Below are positions 1-8,292 of a stretch of DNA of 64,000 bases, in pieces (within the stretch, counting starts at the first letter, position 1; each line of letters begins with the position of its first letter). Location of the stretch: NCBI RefSeq assembly GCF_008326425.1, contig NZ_AP018929.1, positions 124,001 through 188,000 of the forward strand. Direction: 5' to 3'. Below the pieces are notes generated by a model. That model did no database searches. It was not told the DNA's origin and saw nothing but the letters and a program-made list of their open reading frames with translations. A program made the translations under genes and the position numbers. The DNA is from Sulfuracidifex tepidarius (GTDB lineage Archaea > Thermoproteota > Thermoprotei_A > Sulfolobales > Sulfolobaceae).

Positions 1-795
1 TTGGTGACTGCTCTGAACTCCACTGCTGTGAGGGTTACTTTGGAGGGTTCATCAGCAGTCCTTGTGAGCAACTACACTGTACTGACTTCAAAGGTGACAG
101 TGGACATAGTTAACAAATACTACTCCGAGACCGGTTCAGTATACATCGATGTGGACGGTCATGAATACGAAGTGGGGTCCTCGCTCCCTGTTCAGGTTAG
201 GGCTGGGTACGTGAATATCACCGCGATAACTACCTCAACTTGTTTGAAACAGGACAACGGCGAAGAGAAGAGTTACTTTAACTTCTCTAACTTTACTTAT
301 AACGGAGTTACGTACAAGGGAACTGAGGCGTTAATACTCATCCCGCCCACATCATCATCTTCCACTGTTTACCTGAATTATTACAATGGAGTAAACTGCT
401 TCCAAGTTACTATAGTGCAGAAAGTATATAACAACGGCTATCCTAATAACGTGAGTGGAATTGAACCGCAACCTAGCGAATACCCAGAAGAAGCTTATTT
501 CAATGGGACTGGATATTCCTTAAATTCAATACCTAATACCTTCTGGCTAAAGCAGGGTAATTACAGCATTGGAGGTACAGGAAGTCCAGAAGGTGGCAAC
601 TCTTTGGACTGTTATATCGTCTATTATAATGATGATACTTATCAGTACTTCTCTGAAATTAATTGGATGTGCTATTACGTTCAAACGAGTTCTGGTGAGA
701 AAGTAGCCAATGGCTACTATTATGTGGACTCCCCAGTTACTCTCTATTTCTATTACTACTTTGGTGTGGGTTATAACCCTATAATAGGTGTTTAA
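1..795 (+). CDS. Secreted sequon-rich protein, C-terminal part (5' end outside window)
   Basis: The reading frame is open from the first base, so the start is probably upstream; the TTG at position 1 may be only an internal codon. The 264 visible residues are rich in Tyr, Asn, Ser and Thr and carry many N-glycosylation sequons (NST, NYT, NIT, NFT, NYS, NVS, NGT), as expected of Sulfolobales surface proteins. There is no C-terminal membrane anchor. The stop lies directly before the pilin-like gene at 797, and the next three genes overlap or nearly touch, so this is the first visible gene of a surface-protein operon. I do not recognise a named family. Confidence 0.75.
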   Translation: MVTALNSTAVRVTLEGSSAVLVSNYTVLTSKVTVDIVNKYYSETGSVYIDVDGHEYEVGSSLPVQVRAGYVNITAITTSTCLKQDNGEEKSYFNFSNFTYNGVTYKGTEALILIPPTSSSSTVYLNYYNGVNCFQVTIVQKVYNNGYPNNVSGIEPQPSEYPEEAYFNGTGYSLNSIPNTFWLKQGNYSIGGTGSPEGGNSLDCYIVYYNDDTYQYFSEINWMCYYVQTSSGEKVANGYYYVDSPVTLYFYYYFGVGYNPIIGV

Positions 796-796
796 C

Positions 797-1234
797 ATGT
801 TTCCATCTCCCCGTTTTACTAAGGCTCAGGCTAACCTTATCGCATTCCTCATCGCAATAGTCGTGATCTTGATCTTCGTGTTCGGGATCTTCTTCGCCAT
901 CTCAAACGTGTCCTCTCCTGCTCAACACAACTTGGACTACCACTCCGTGATCCAGCAACAAGTGAACGGAGGGGCAGTCCTCATCTACTACAACGCAACG
1001 TCAAATCCTTTTCTTTACGTGGTGAACTCCACCTCGGGTTACAAGCTCGAGGCGGTTTACGCGAACGAGGGTGGTGTGTGGGTTCAGGTATATAACACGC
1101 CTACACCCCTTTCACCAAAGGAGAAGATCTACCTCCCCGCCCAAGTGGCAGGGGACGAAGTGTCCCTTCTCCTGTTCGCTTATAACACCACCCAGTTCGC
1201 GTTCGCTACACCTAATTCAACGGTGGTATCATGA
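797..1234 (+). CDS. Small membrane-anchored protein with pilin-like N terminus
   Basis: About 145 residues. The N terminus is a short basic stretch (RFTKA) followed by one long hydrophobic helix (about residues 11-33) and a polar extracellular domain with sequons. This resembles a class III signal sequence or type IV pilin-like protein, but the processing motif is only approximate, so a simple signal anchor is possible. I chose ATG 797, right after the previous stop; an in-frame GTG lies at 788. Its stop codon overlaps the next start in an ATGA arrangement (1231-1234), implying translational coupling. Confidence 0.7.
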   Translation: MFPSPRFTKAQANLIAFLIAIVVILIFVFGIFFAISNVSSPAQHNLDYHSVIQQQVNGGAVLIYYNATSNPFLYVVNSTSGYKLEAVYANEGGVWVQVYNTPTPLSPKEKIYLPAQVAGDEVSLLLFAYNTTQFAFATPNSTVVS

Positions 1235-3612
1235 ACGGCCCTACTCGTATAATTTTAATAGTAGCAACAGTCTTGATCTCCCTGGTTTTCTTTTCCCTAT
1301 ACTCGTTTTACGGGGCCATGTTCACGGGTCAAGCTAACGTAGAGAACACCTTGGTCTCTGAGGGAAAGAGCATATCGGTCTCTTTCTCTCCTACTTCCAT
1401 AGTGAATAGCTCTTCATATACGGAACAAGTTAATGGACAGTACCTGAAGTTCGAGATAGACGTGCTTTCCTCTATAGATGGTCCGTTGCCTTGGTACATC
1501 GTAGTCCCGTTCGTACAGAACGGTACTTATAACCTAGATACCACATTCCAGAACGGCGGACAGAACGCTACCATACAAGGTATCTCCCCTATCACGCTCA
1601 CAAAGGAGTACATCCCTCAGACTAACAGCTTCTACTCGTTCACCCTGAAGGGATATAACGTGAGTAACCTGCAGGTGTTCAATATCACAGCTAACATGAC
1701 CAGGGGAGAGTCCCTTATCCTGTGGGTCTTCACAGAGTATGACGGTAAATTCTACAGGCTAGCAATAACTTACCTTACACCAAATGACGAGTCTATAGTT
1801 CCACCAAAGGGTACCGTGGGTCTTGAACTTTGCACTAACATATACGTGATACATCAGGATACCAAGAGTCCCGTGACTTTGCAGTACGACGGAAACACCA
1901 TCTATTTGTCCAATAATTCCATCATCATAACTCCCATCCAAGTTTTACCAAAGGTAGCATCAGGAGACATTACCTTAAGCCTACCTCAAGGAACAGTGAT
2001 TTCTAGCGGAGGGATGAAGATCACTCTCTCCTCACCCGCTTCGCTTAACCTTAACGGGAATGCGATTACGGAAGACTGTATTTACGACGCATATCTGCCT
2101 TTTTCCTCTTTCTTCACGGGATATCAAAGCGATAATGACAACATAGGAACCACTGTGGAGGATCCTAACCCAGAGCTTGAGTCGCAGACGCTAGCTCAGT
2201 GGTTTGTTGCAAGCGGTAACTTAGAGCCTATCACCCTTGTGACGGACAATAACCAATTCGAGCCTAATTACGTGTACATAACGAAATATCCTCCTGCAGG
2301 AGGTTACTTAGTATGGACCGGCGACGCTGGACTGATAGTCGGGGCACAATATAATCTGGAGGCCTCGCCTAATGCGCCTGGAACTTACAGTCCACCCTAC
2401 TATGTTGCTTTCACAGTTCACCTCAGTAATGGGGAATGGGCTACTATAGTTTCCACGCAGCAGATAAGCGACAATGCAGGCGAGGAGAACGGCCAATCTT
2501 CCTCACCACTGGAATTAGCAGTTGGAGTTTACAACGCCTCTAACGGAGAGATGACCCTACTGCTCAACAACACTGTTGTTAGCGAGGCTCAAGTTCCATC
2601 GTCAATCAACCCTGCACTGCTCATTAACGCCACCAGTATATTCTCAGTAGGTGCTGTGTACAACGGTAGCAACAAACTTATTTCCTACATTCCTGGCATG
2701 GCAGGAGACTACTTTGATGGAGGGTCTCCGGTTTATTCCTTTAATGGTGCCCTCGGTCCTACTCTAGTTTACGGACAAGCACTTACTAAATCTGAAGCTC
2801 AGTCTATTTATCAGGGCGACGTTCCCGATCCTGCCGAACTTCAAGTCGTGTGGACTCAAAACACGGCACAATACGTGAAGGTGAACCCTCAAGACGGTTG
2901 GACGGTTCAACCTTGTTATGATTACTCAGGTAACGGACCCGGCGGAGGACCAGGAGGAGGACCAAGTACCATTGACTATTGTGTACCGAACTTGGCAGAT
3001 ACCTCGGAATACAACGGGCTCTGGGGACTCGCCGGTGCTATACCTACGTCGTTCGCACCATTCAGCGATCTAGTACTGTGGGGAGGAGTGTCTCCCTTAG
3101 TGCTTAACCCATCCCTATTGCTTAACACTCCCGTAAATGTGACCAGCGAGTATTCCGGTATCATTGCCCCTCAATCCTCTGGAGTGTACAACTTGAGCGT
3201 CAACTTTACAGATCCTCTCCCCGGCGCTACGGTGGAGAGAAGCCAACAAACAATCTCTTACGCTAACGAATACGCTAAGGTCTACTTGGACGGTAAGCTA
3301 GTCTTCGTGGGTAAGTTCACTCAACAGAATTTACAAGTGTTATACAGTAACGACCCATATTTCCTTAAGCACAACATCCCAGAGTTTCAGGCTAACCTGT
3401 CTGGTCCTGCTAACATATCGATAATCTTCTCCTTCAACATGGATAATTATATGTCGTCTTCACCACCCCCACCCGGTCCACCTTCACCACCCCCAAATCA
3501 GCCAGGTTCTTCAGGTTATCCAGTTATATACTTCGGAATGATGTGGCAGCCTCCGGGAGCACCGTGGTTCCAGTATATACCTTTAAGTAATCTGAAACCC
3601 CTGCTGGTGTGA
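1231..3612 (+). CDS. Large secreted protein with lectin-like (ConA/LamG-type) region
   Basis: A 793-residue protein with one N-terminal hydrophobic segment (about residues 6-29) and no C-terminal anchor, so most of it should be outside the cell. It has many sequons. Roughly residues 390-560 show a pattern like concanavalin/LamG sandwiches (a strand ending in short LNNT-type turns, then an FNGALG...VYGQALT segment typical of the last strands). A Gly/Pro linker (GPGGGPGGGP) lies near residue 570 and a poly-Pro stretch near 745-757. It starts inside the stop of the preceding gene and is followed after 4 nt by the next gene. A carbohydrate-binding or adhesion role is inference. Confidence 0.7.
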   Translation: MNGPTRIILIVATVLISLVFFSLYSFYGAMFTGQANVENTLVSEGKSISVSFSPTSIVNSSSYTEQVNGQYLKFEIDVLSSIDGPLPWYIVVPFVQNGTYNLDTTFQNGGQNATIQGISPITLTKEYIPQTNSFYSFTLKGYNVSNLQVFNITANMTRGESLILWVFTEYDGKFYRLAITYLTPNDESIVPPKGTVGLELCTNIYVIHQDTKSPVTLQYDGNTIYLSNNSIIITPIQVLPKVASGDITLSLPQGTVISSGGMKITLSSPASLNLNGNAITEDCIYDAYLPFSSFFTGYQSDNDNIGTTVEDPNPELESQTLAQWFVASGNLEPITLVTDNNQFEPNYVYITKYPPAGGYLVWTGDAGLIVGAQYNLEASPNAPGTYSPPYYVAFTVHLSNGEWATIVSTQQISDNAGEENGQSSSPLELAVGVYNASNGEMTLLLNNTVVSEAQVPSSINPALLINATSIFSVGAVYNGSNKLISYIPGMAGDYFDGGSPVYSFNGALGPTLVYGQALTKSEAQSIYQGDVPDPAELQVVWTQNTAQYVKVNPQDGWTVQPCYDYSGNGPGGGPGGGPSTIDYCVPNLADTSEYNGLWGLAGAIPTSFAPFSDLVLWGGVSPLVLNPSLLLNTPVNVTSEYSGIIAPQSSGVYNLSVNFTDPLPGATVERSQQTISYANEYAKVYLDGKLVFVGKFTQQNLQVLYSNDPYFLKHNIPEFQANLSGPANISIIFSFNMDNYMSSSPPPPGPPSPPPNQPGSSGYPVIYFGMMWQPPGAPWFQYIPLSNLKPLLV

Positions 3613-3616
3613 AAAC

Positions 3617-5122
3617 TTGGACAGACGATCCCTAATAATTTCAATTTTCCTTTTATTTCTCTACATTTCCCTAGTTCCCGTGTTGACTTCGTCTCAGACC
3701 GCAACACAGACTAGCTCAGACACGTCCTTCATACCCCTTAACTTCACACCTGTCTCACTGTCTGTCATGAACGGCAACCTCTTAGTAGCGTCGAACAACG
3801 AGGTATACCAGTACCAAGGTGGTAACCTGACTCCTTTCCTTCACGTGAATAACATTCAGGAGATAGCGTCTTCTGCTCAAGGAGTGTACGTGGAGAACTC
3901 GTCTGGGCTGTACTACTATCAACAAGGAGTGCTAACCCCTCTGCACGTAATGGCGGGGAAGCTGTTCTTCGATAACTTCACTGGGTCTCTCTACGCTACG
4001 TGTGGATATGACGTCTACGTGTTTCAGGGCTCTAAAATGGTACAGAACTTCAGCGTCTATGAGAGCTTTGGCTATGTGACCTTCAACTCCAAGGAAGCCA
4101 TAGTGGACAGCCAGAACGGATTTGCTATCTATTACTACAATGGTTCATTTCATTGCACTATAGACTACCAAGACGCGCTATGCGCAATGACGTTTTACGG
4201 CAACAAGTTCGTAGCTGGCTCCTTCGATCCCATAGGGGTTTTCGTTTTCAATAACATCAATGTTCTGTATGACAAGGTAATTCCGGTGATTTACCTGGAC
4301 CAGTTGTCCGAGTACAACATGTCATTGGTGTGCACTAACGTACTTCCCCAGTACATGCTTGTCCATAACGGACTGATATATACGGGATCGTCGAGGGGAA
4401 TAGCTGTGATCAACACTAATGACAGTCAGGTGGTATATTACAGCCCTAGCCCTGCTTATTCGATGGTGGAATACCACGGGAAAGTCTACGTCGCTACAAA
4501 CGGCGGTATCATGGTTTTGAACGTCAAACCGCTCCCCATTTTTTACGTTACCTTAGTCAGAGAAGGAGGACCTCAGAGCGTCTTCTTCACAGTCAACGGG
4601 TCAATGAAGGAAATGAGCTTCTCTTGCACTATCCCGCTTGAGGAAGGGGTCTATAACTTCACCTTCTTCAATGATACGGACTACCACGCTGAGAACTCCA
4701 CTATGATTGTGAGGGTAGACTACAACACCACTTTCACAGTTAATTACGTAGGAGTACCGGAGGTGTTATATATCAATCTTCCTCAAGGTGTCAAGGGAGA
4801 CGTATACGTTAACGGTACAGAATATCAAGCAGACGGACTAACTAAGATTATCCTACCTTACGGCGTTTACGATCTGAAGGTCGAAGCTGGAGGAGAGGAG
4901 TTCAAGTACACTGTATTCCTAACTGATGACACCGTGATCACTCCAAATGTGCACATTACGTCTAGCGTTAACGTCAACACCTCATCTACAAGCGGAGTTC
5001 CTAGTACCCAAACTGTCTCTTCAGTCACATCGTCAAATAGCTTCACTTTTATAGCTATAGTCGCAGTATTCGTAGTAGCTCTGGTCATGATCTTACTGAT
5101 ATATCGTGCTTCAAGAAAGTAA
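3617..5122 (+). CDS. Membrane-anchored extracellular protein, beta-propeller-like
   Basis: 501 residues, TTG start 4 nt after the preceding stop. There is a cleavable-looking signal peptide (about 1-25), a long extracellular part with repeated short units of the type 'GNLLVASNNEVYQY' and 'GKVYVATNGGIMVLN' that suggest a beta-propeller (about 30-310), a second beta-rich region, a Ser/Thr-rich stalk (about 440-472) and one C-terminal membrane helix followed by RASRK. That is the usual layout of a crenarchaeal wall-anchored protein. It is probably the last gene of the operon, since the next 480 bp are non-coding. Function unknown. Confidence 0.72.
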   Translation: MDRRSLIISIFLLFLYISLVPVLTSSQTATQTSSDTSFIPLNFTPVSLSVMNGNLLVASNNEVYQYQGGNLTPFLHVNNIQEIASSAQGVYVENSSGLYYYQQGVLTPLHVMAGKLFFDNFTGSLYATCGYDVYVFQGSKMVQNFSVYESFGYVTFNSKEAIVDSQNGFAIYYYNGSFHCTIDYQDALCAMTFYGNKFVAGSFDPIGVFVFNNINVLYDKVIPVIYLDQLSEYNMSLVCTNVLPQYMLVHNGLIYTGSSRGIAVINTNDSQVVYYSPSPAYSMVEYHGKVYVATNGGIMVLNVKPLPIFYVTLVREGGPQSVFFTVNGSMKEMSFSCTIPLEEGVYNFTFFNDTDYHAENSTMIVRVDYNTTFTVNYVGVPEVLYINLPQGVKGDVYVNGTEYQADGLTKIILPYGVYDLKVEAGGEEFKYTVFLTDDTVITPNVHITSSVNVNTSSTSGVPSTQTVSSVTSSNSFTFIAIVAVFVVALVMILLIYRASRK

Positions 5123-5609
5123 CTTTATTTTCTTAATATTCGTATTTTTTATAATTTGATAATATAATTTGTTACTTGATTCTTTTTTAAAGAAACAGAG
5201 ATAGAAGTTAGACCTCGAATTCAGCATTAGTCCCGTGCGAGGGGATGAAGGTCTCCTCTTACAAGAGGTGAGCCTCATGAAGTTATTCCTGCCCTTTTTA
5301 AAAATCCAAGATATTTTTATCTTGTGAATATTTCATGACATTCAGGTCGTATAGGATTATTACTCTTTAATTACATTTAACTCTCAATTTGAGGAGAAGT
5401 TGTTAGATTGATAACTAGACAGACTAGACAAATGAGGTCTAAAAAGACTATAATGAGGATCTTGCGGTTCGCAACGGTGACTGAAGCTCTAGAGCGTTGA
5501 TCCCATCTATAATACGCAAACTTCTATAAAATTCTTTTTTACGTTAGATACTTGGAAGGTATCTCGGTAGCTGATGTCTATTTATCAGCTATACGACCTC
5601 TTTTTTTAC
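5123..5609. other. Intergenic region with IS605-like left-end remnant
   Basis: No convincing gene. A T-rich stretch just after the preceding stop could act as an archaeal terminator. Bases 5238-5268 resemble the structured left ends seen near 13840 and 44340 (see the separate entry). The rest is AT-rich with no recognisable RNA. Confidence 0.5.
5238..5268 (+). repeat. Possible solo left end of an IS200/IS605-like element
   Basis: The stretch reads as a CCCGT-spacer-GGGATG-GTCTC pattern that also occurs at 13859-13885 (CCCGTCAGC...GGGATGGACGTCTC) and 44351-44380 (CCCGTCAGG...GGGATGGATAGCTCC). In those two places it sits at the left end of an element. No matching right end was found nearby, so this may be a decayed solo end. 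Short similarity; chance is not excluded. Confidence 0.35.
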
Positions 5610-5945
5610 CTACGTCTTCCCCTTCCTCTCGAATGAAGATCTTACCTCTTTGTATACCCCTAGCGCCTTCTCCCAGAAGTTATCGTCTTTAAGTAGAACT
5701 TTCCCCTCTTCCATTATCTGGAGGAAGAAAGGTGAGCCTTCCCTGAGCTTCTTTAGGAAAACCTCGGAGTTGACGAACACCGGGTCAACTTCGCCTGGGA
5801 ACATCTTAGTTGCTCGAACGTAAACATCCTCCGGTATCATCCTGGGGTCTCTAGGTACCTCGTCACCTACTAGGAGGGCGTCGTAGTCACTGGTCTCTGT
5901 GAAGTCTCCCCTTGCTCTGGAGCCGAAAAGTATGACCAACTTCAT
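5610..5945 (-). CDS. MNT-domain nucleotidyltransferase (HEPN-MNT module)
   Basis: About 111 residues. The N terminus has the minimal nucleotidyltransferase signature GSRARGDFTETSDYD, with the G-S motif and the paired aspartates of the metal site, followed by DPVF carrying a third acidic residue. In HEPN-MNT pairs the MNT protein is the antitoxin, reported in some systems to modify the HEPN toxin. I chose ATG 5945 because it overlaps the HEPN stop (ATGA); an ORF start at 5966 would lie well inside the HEPN gene. Translationally coupled with the upstream HEPN gene. Confidence 0.85.
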   Translation of the reverse strand: MKLVILFGSRARGDFTETSDYDALLVGDEVPRDPRMIPEDVYVRATKMFPGEVDPVFVNSEVFLKKLREGSPFFLQIMEEGKVLLKDDNFWEKALGVYKEVRSSFERKGKT

Positions 5946-6289
5946 GATATTTCCCTCTTTACCCATGAGAGGATCTTCTCAGCGCAGGATATACACTCAT
6001 CAGCTTCTTTCTCTGTATAATACTCGAAAGGAGATCCCTCATCGTAGACATCGGGATATCTTGAAGGTGTGTATTGCTTATCCAAGTACGATGCACACTG
6101 GCGTATGTTGTCTGGAGGGTTATCTATGAGGTGGAGTACTGAATTACCCTTTCTTTCCATACCGTGAAACTGTAGGAGTCCCTTTACCGCCTTCTCAGCG
6201 GACTGTTGAGAGAGAAAGCAGGAGAGTTCGTAATACCTACCTTGTTTAGAGTACTTCGCCTCCTCTAAGTCCCTCTCTGCCTGCCTCAA
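5942..6289 (-). CDS. HEPN-domain protein, start altered by an in-frame UGA
   Basis: About 115 residues matching HEPN proteins: the helical start RQAERDLEEAKYS, the middle SQQSAEKAVKGLLQFHG and the C-terminal pattern SRYPDVYDEGSPFEYYTEKEADECISCAEKIL. I see no RX4-6H nuclease motif, as in many archaeal MNT-associated HEPN proteins. The open frame begins at TTG 6289. In the same frame upstream lies GTG 6310 followed by KRVED and then a UGA codon (6292-6290) exactly where homologues often have Trp (DWLRQAERD). So either translation re-initiates at TTG or the gene carries a fresh nonsense mutation. Likely partner: the MNT gene. Confidence 0.8.
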   Translation of the reverse strand: MRQAERDLEEAKYSKQGRYYELSCFLSQQSAEKAVKGLLQFHGMERKGNSVLHLIDNPPDNIRQCASYLDKQYTPSRYPDVYDEGSPFEYYTEKEADECISCAEKILSWVKREIS

Positions 6290-6310
6290 TCAGTCCTCTA
6301 CCCTTTTCAC

Positions 6311-6626
6311 TTGTTAAATTCACTTTAAGGGCTAAAATCTCTTTATGAGAATACTCAGGGGAGACGGTTTTCCCTGTGTTGAAGACTTCCTTATTTTTTC
6401 TCTTATGAAAACTGTATAATTTTTCTAATTTTTAGATCATGTCATTTTCTGAACAAACCCTCCTTCTCTCTACTAGCTATCATTTCGTGCGTTGTCAGAG
6501 AACGCCTAACCCTGGGTAATAAGGTACTATCTAATAAATCGAATGTATCGTTAGGTATACTAAGGGTCGTAACCAGGTAGAATTACTGGTACATTTACGA
6601 TGTAGAACAAGTTAGAGAAAAGAGCA
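6311..6626. other. Intergenic region, no gene seen
   Basis: AT-rich and without a credible ORF. One small inverted repeat (CAGGG...CCCTG, about 6356-6376) could form a hairpin; its role is unknown. Confidence 0.4.
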
Positions 6627-6902
6627 CTATACCTTTCTGAGCGAGACGAAAAGTGTGTTGCTCCTGGGGAACTCCCTTTCTATGGCCTTCTTCAGCTCCT
6701 TTGACAAGGTCTCCTTGTCGAGCTCCTTTTCCTCGTTCAAGTATCCCGACTCCTTCATCACGAACTTTGTTTCCCCTACCTTGGCTACGGAGACAGATCT
6801 GTCCTTTTTGAAGCTGAGTAGCTCTACCTCGTATCCGTTCTCCATCCTTTGGAGTTGGCTCATCACGTATTTGTGTGCACTTCTGGCGGAGATAGATCCC
6901 AT
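6627..6902 (-). CDS. Conserved-looking small hypothetical protein
   Basis: 91 residues, cytosolic, rich in Lys and Glu. It has a mixed beta/alpha pattern (YEVELLSFKKDRSVSVAKVGETKFVMKESGYL) and a helical C-terminal half. It lies 59 bp downstream of the RCK channel gene on the same strand and could be co-transcribed with it. A competing plus-strand ORF covers almost the same region (6655-6909) and reads as low-complexity Ser/Phe, so I take the minus-strand frame as real. No family recognised. Confidence 0.6.
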   Translation of the reverse strand: MGSISARSAHKYVMSQLQRMENGYEVELLSFKKDRSVSVAKVGETKFVMKESGYLNEEKELDKETLSKELKKAIEREFPRSNTLFVSLRKV

Positions 6903-6961
6903 GTCCTAACGATGCGAAATTGGGGAAAAATTTCTTTTTCCTCCCTGCAGGAGGTGAAGGC

Positions 6962-7975
6962 TCAGGAACCCAGGACCTCCTTTACTTTCCTGAAAAGTGA
7001 GGGGTTCCCTATCACGACTAAGCTCTCCCCCACCCTCAGGGTAGTGTCCTTGGAGAAGAAAGGGTCAAGGGAACCTTCCCTTACTATCGCCAGTGGAACG
7101 ATCCCCTGTGGTAGGTCTCCTATCTTCACTTCCCTGCTGACCTGGAAGAAACCGATGATTATGTCGTCCCTTATCCTGCTCGAGAAGATGAGCCCTGACA
7201 CGTTGTTTGACAGCGCAGCGGACGCTGTTATCCTCCCGAGGATGTCTTCAGACGTTATGACCATGTCTGCGCCAGCTGTCTTGAACTCCTCCACTAGTGA
7301 ACTGTCCCTGACTATGCACGTCACTGGCAGGGGAGGGTTCAACTTCTGTACCTTGAGGGTCACCAGGAGTGAGTCCATGTCGTTGTTCATGCTTATGATA
7401 GCGTTCTTTGCTTCCATTATTCCAGTGGAGAGTATGTCCTTTTCGTCTTTCGGGTTCCCTACGATCACCCTGTCACCCTTGAGGTTCCCCTTGTCGTCTG
7501 TGAGGACAACGTAGTCTACACCATATATTTCAAGCCTCCTGATAGCACCCTTTAGGACTTCACCCTCTCCTATGAGGACTGTGTGCTGTCTCATGTGGGA
7601 CCCCCTCCACCTAGCCCTAGCGTCTATCCATGAGTCCCTCCTCACCACAGTGGAGACCAGGGACTGGATTATGCTTGTGTAAAGCCCCACAGCGAAGATA
7701 ATTGTGAGGATCAGCACCACTTTCTCCGTGGAGGGCATCTGTGAGATCGGAGGGGCGTAAAGACCTACTGTGGTTACCACGTTCACCCCAGCGTATATAG
7801 CTGAGAGCAGGTCTAGGTGTTGAAAGGTCATGAAGACTACCGCGTTCACGTAGACTGCGACCCCCAGGAGGAGGACTTGTGGGAACACCTTCCTCAGGAT
7901 AGAGTAAGGTGCCATGAATGTCTCCAGTGTGGGAACTATCACCTTGTTCCACACGTCGGTCCAATTCAAAAACAC
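6962..7975 (-). CDS. Two-TM ion channel with RCK domains (MthK-like)
   Basis: 337 residues. TM1 about 31-51, a pore loop with TTVGLY at 68-73, TM2 about 86-108, then a cytosolic RCK_N Rossmann domain from about 130 (HTVLIGEGEVLKGAIRRLEI with a nucleotide-binding-like glycine motif) and a C-terminal TrkA_C/RCK_C-like domain (about 265-337). This is the architecture of ligand-gated archaeal K+ channels. The usual selectivity filter TVGYG is changed to TVGLYAPP, so the ion preference is uncertain. The start ATG 7975 gives a short N-terminal helix before TM1. It could instead be a non-selective or regulatory pore protein. Confidence 0.8.
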   Translation of the reverse strand: MFLNWTDVWNKVIVPTLETFMAPYSILRKVFPQVLLLGVAVYVNAVVFMTFQHLDLLSAIYAGVNVVTTVGLYAPPISQMPSTEKVVLILTIIFAVGLYTSIIQSLVSTVVRRDSWIDARARWRGSHMRQHTVLIGEGEVLKGAIRRLEIYGVDYVVLTDDKGNLKGDRVIVGNPKDEKDILSTGIMEAKNAIISMNNDMDSLLVTLKVQKLNPPLPVTCIVRDSSLVEEFKTAGADMVITSEDILGRITASAALSNNVSGLIFSSRIRDDIIIGFFQVSREVKIGDLPQGIVPLAIVREGSLDPFFSKDTTLRVGESLVVIGNPSLFRKVKEVLGS

Positions 7976-8292
7976 TCAGATTAATAGTAGGCCTCAAGTA
8001 AAAATAACTTATTGAGGATTTCCTTCACCTATTTAGAGATAGAGGAAGGATAACACCTCATATATTATTTCAATTGGAGAGGAACAAGGATCACAGTCTA
8101 CTGCTACGACCAGATAATACGAAGTACCAAGAACTGGTCAGGCCTGGCGTAAGACATGAGAGAGGTGAGAGGAAGTCAGTTCGTCTGTATTAGTAAAAGC
8201 GGTGATCAGGAGTTTCCTTAATCTCGTCTGGGGTACACGTGTAAGCCTTAAGCATACAAGGCGATGAGTGCCTTGTGACTCTCCTCGTCTGT
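7976..8292. other. Intergenic region with a hairpin next to the thermopsin stop
   Basis: No ORF of note. A perfect 7-bp stem (CTCGTCT / AGACGAG, 8284-8305) spans the stop codon of the minus-strand thermopsin-like gene and could be a transcript 3'-end structure; there is no clear T-run after it. Confidence 0.4.

Noticed and set aside
6655-7514. Long plus-strand ORFs opposite the RCK channel and the 91-aa gene
   Set aside because: The translations are Ser/Leu-rich antisense shadows; the minus-strand proteins show clear domains or better protein character.
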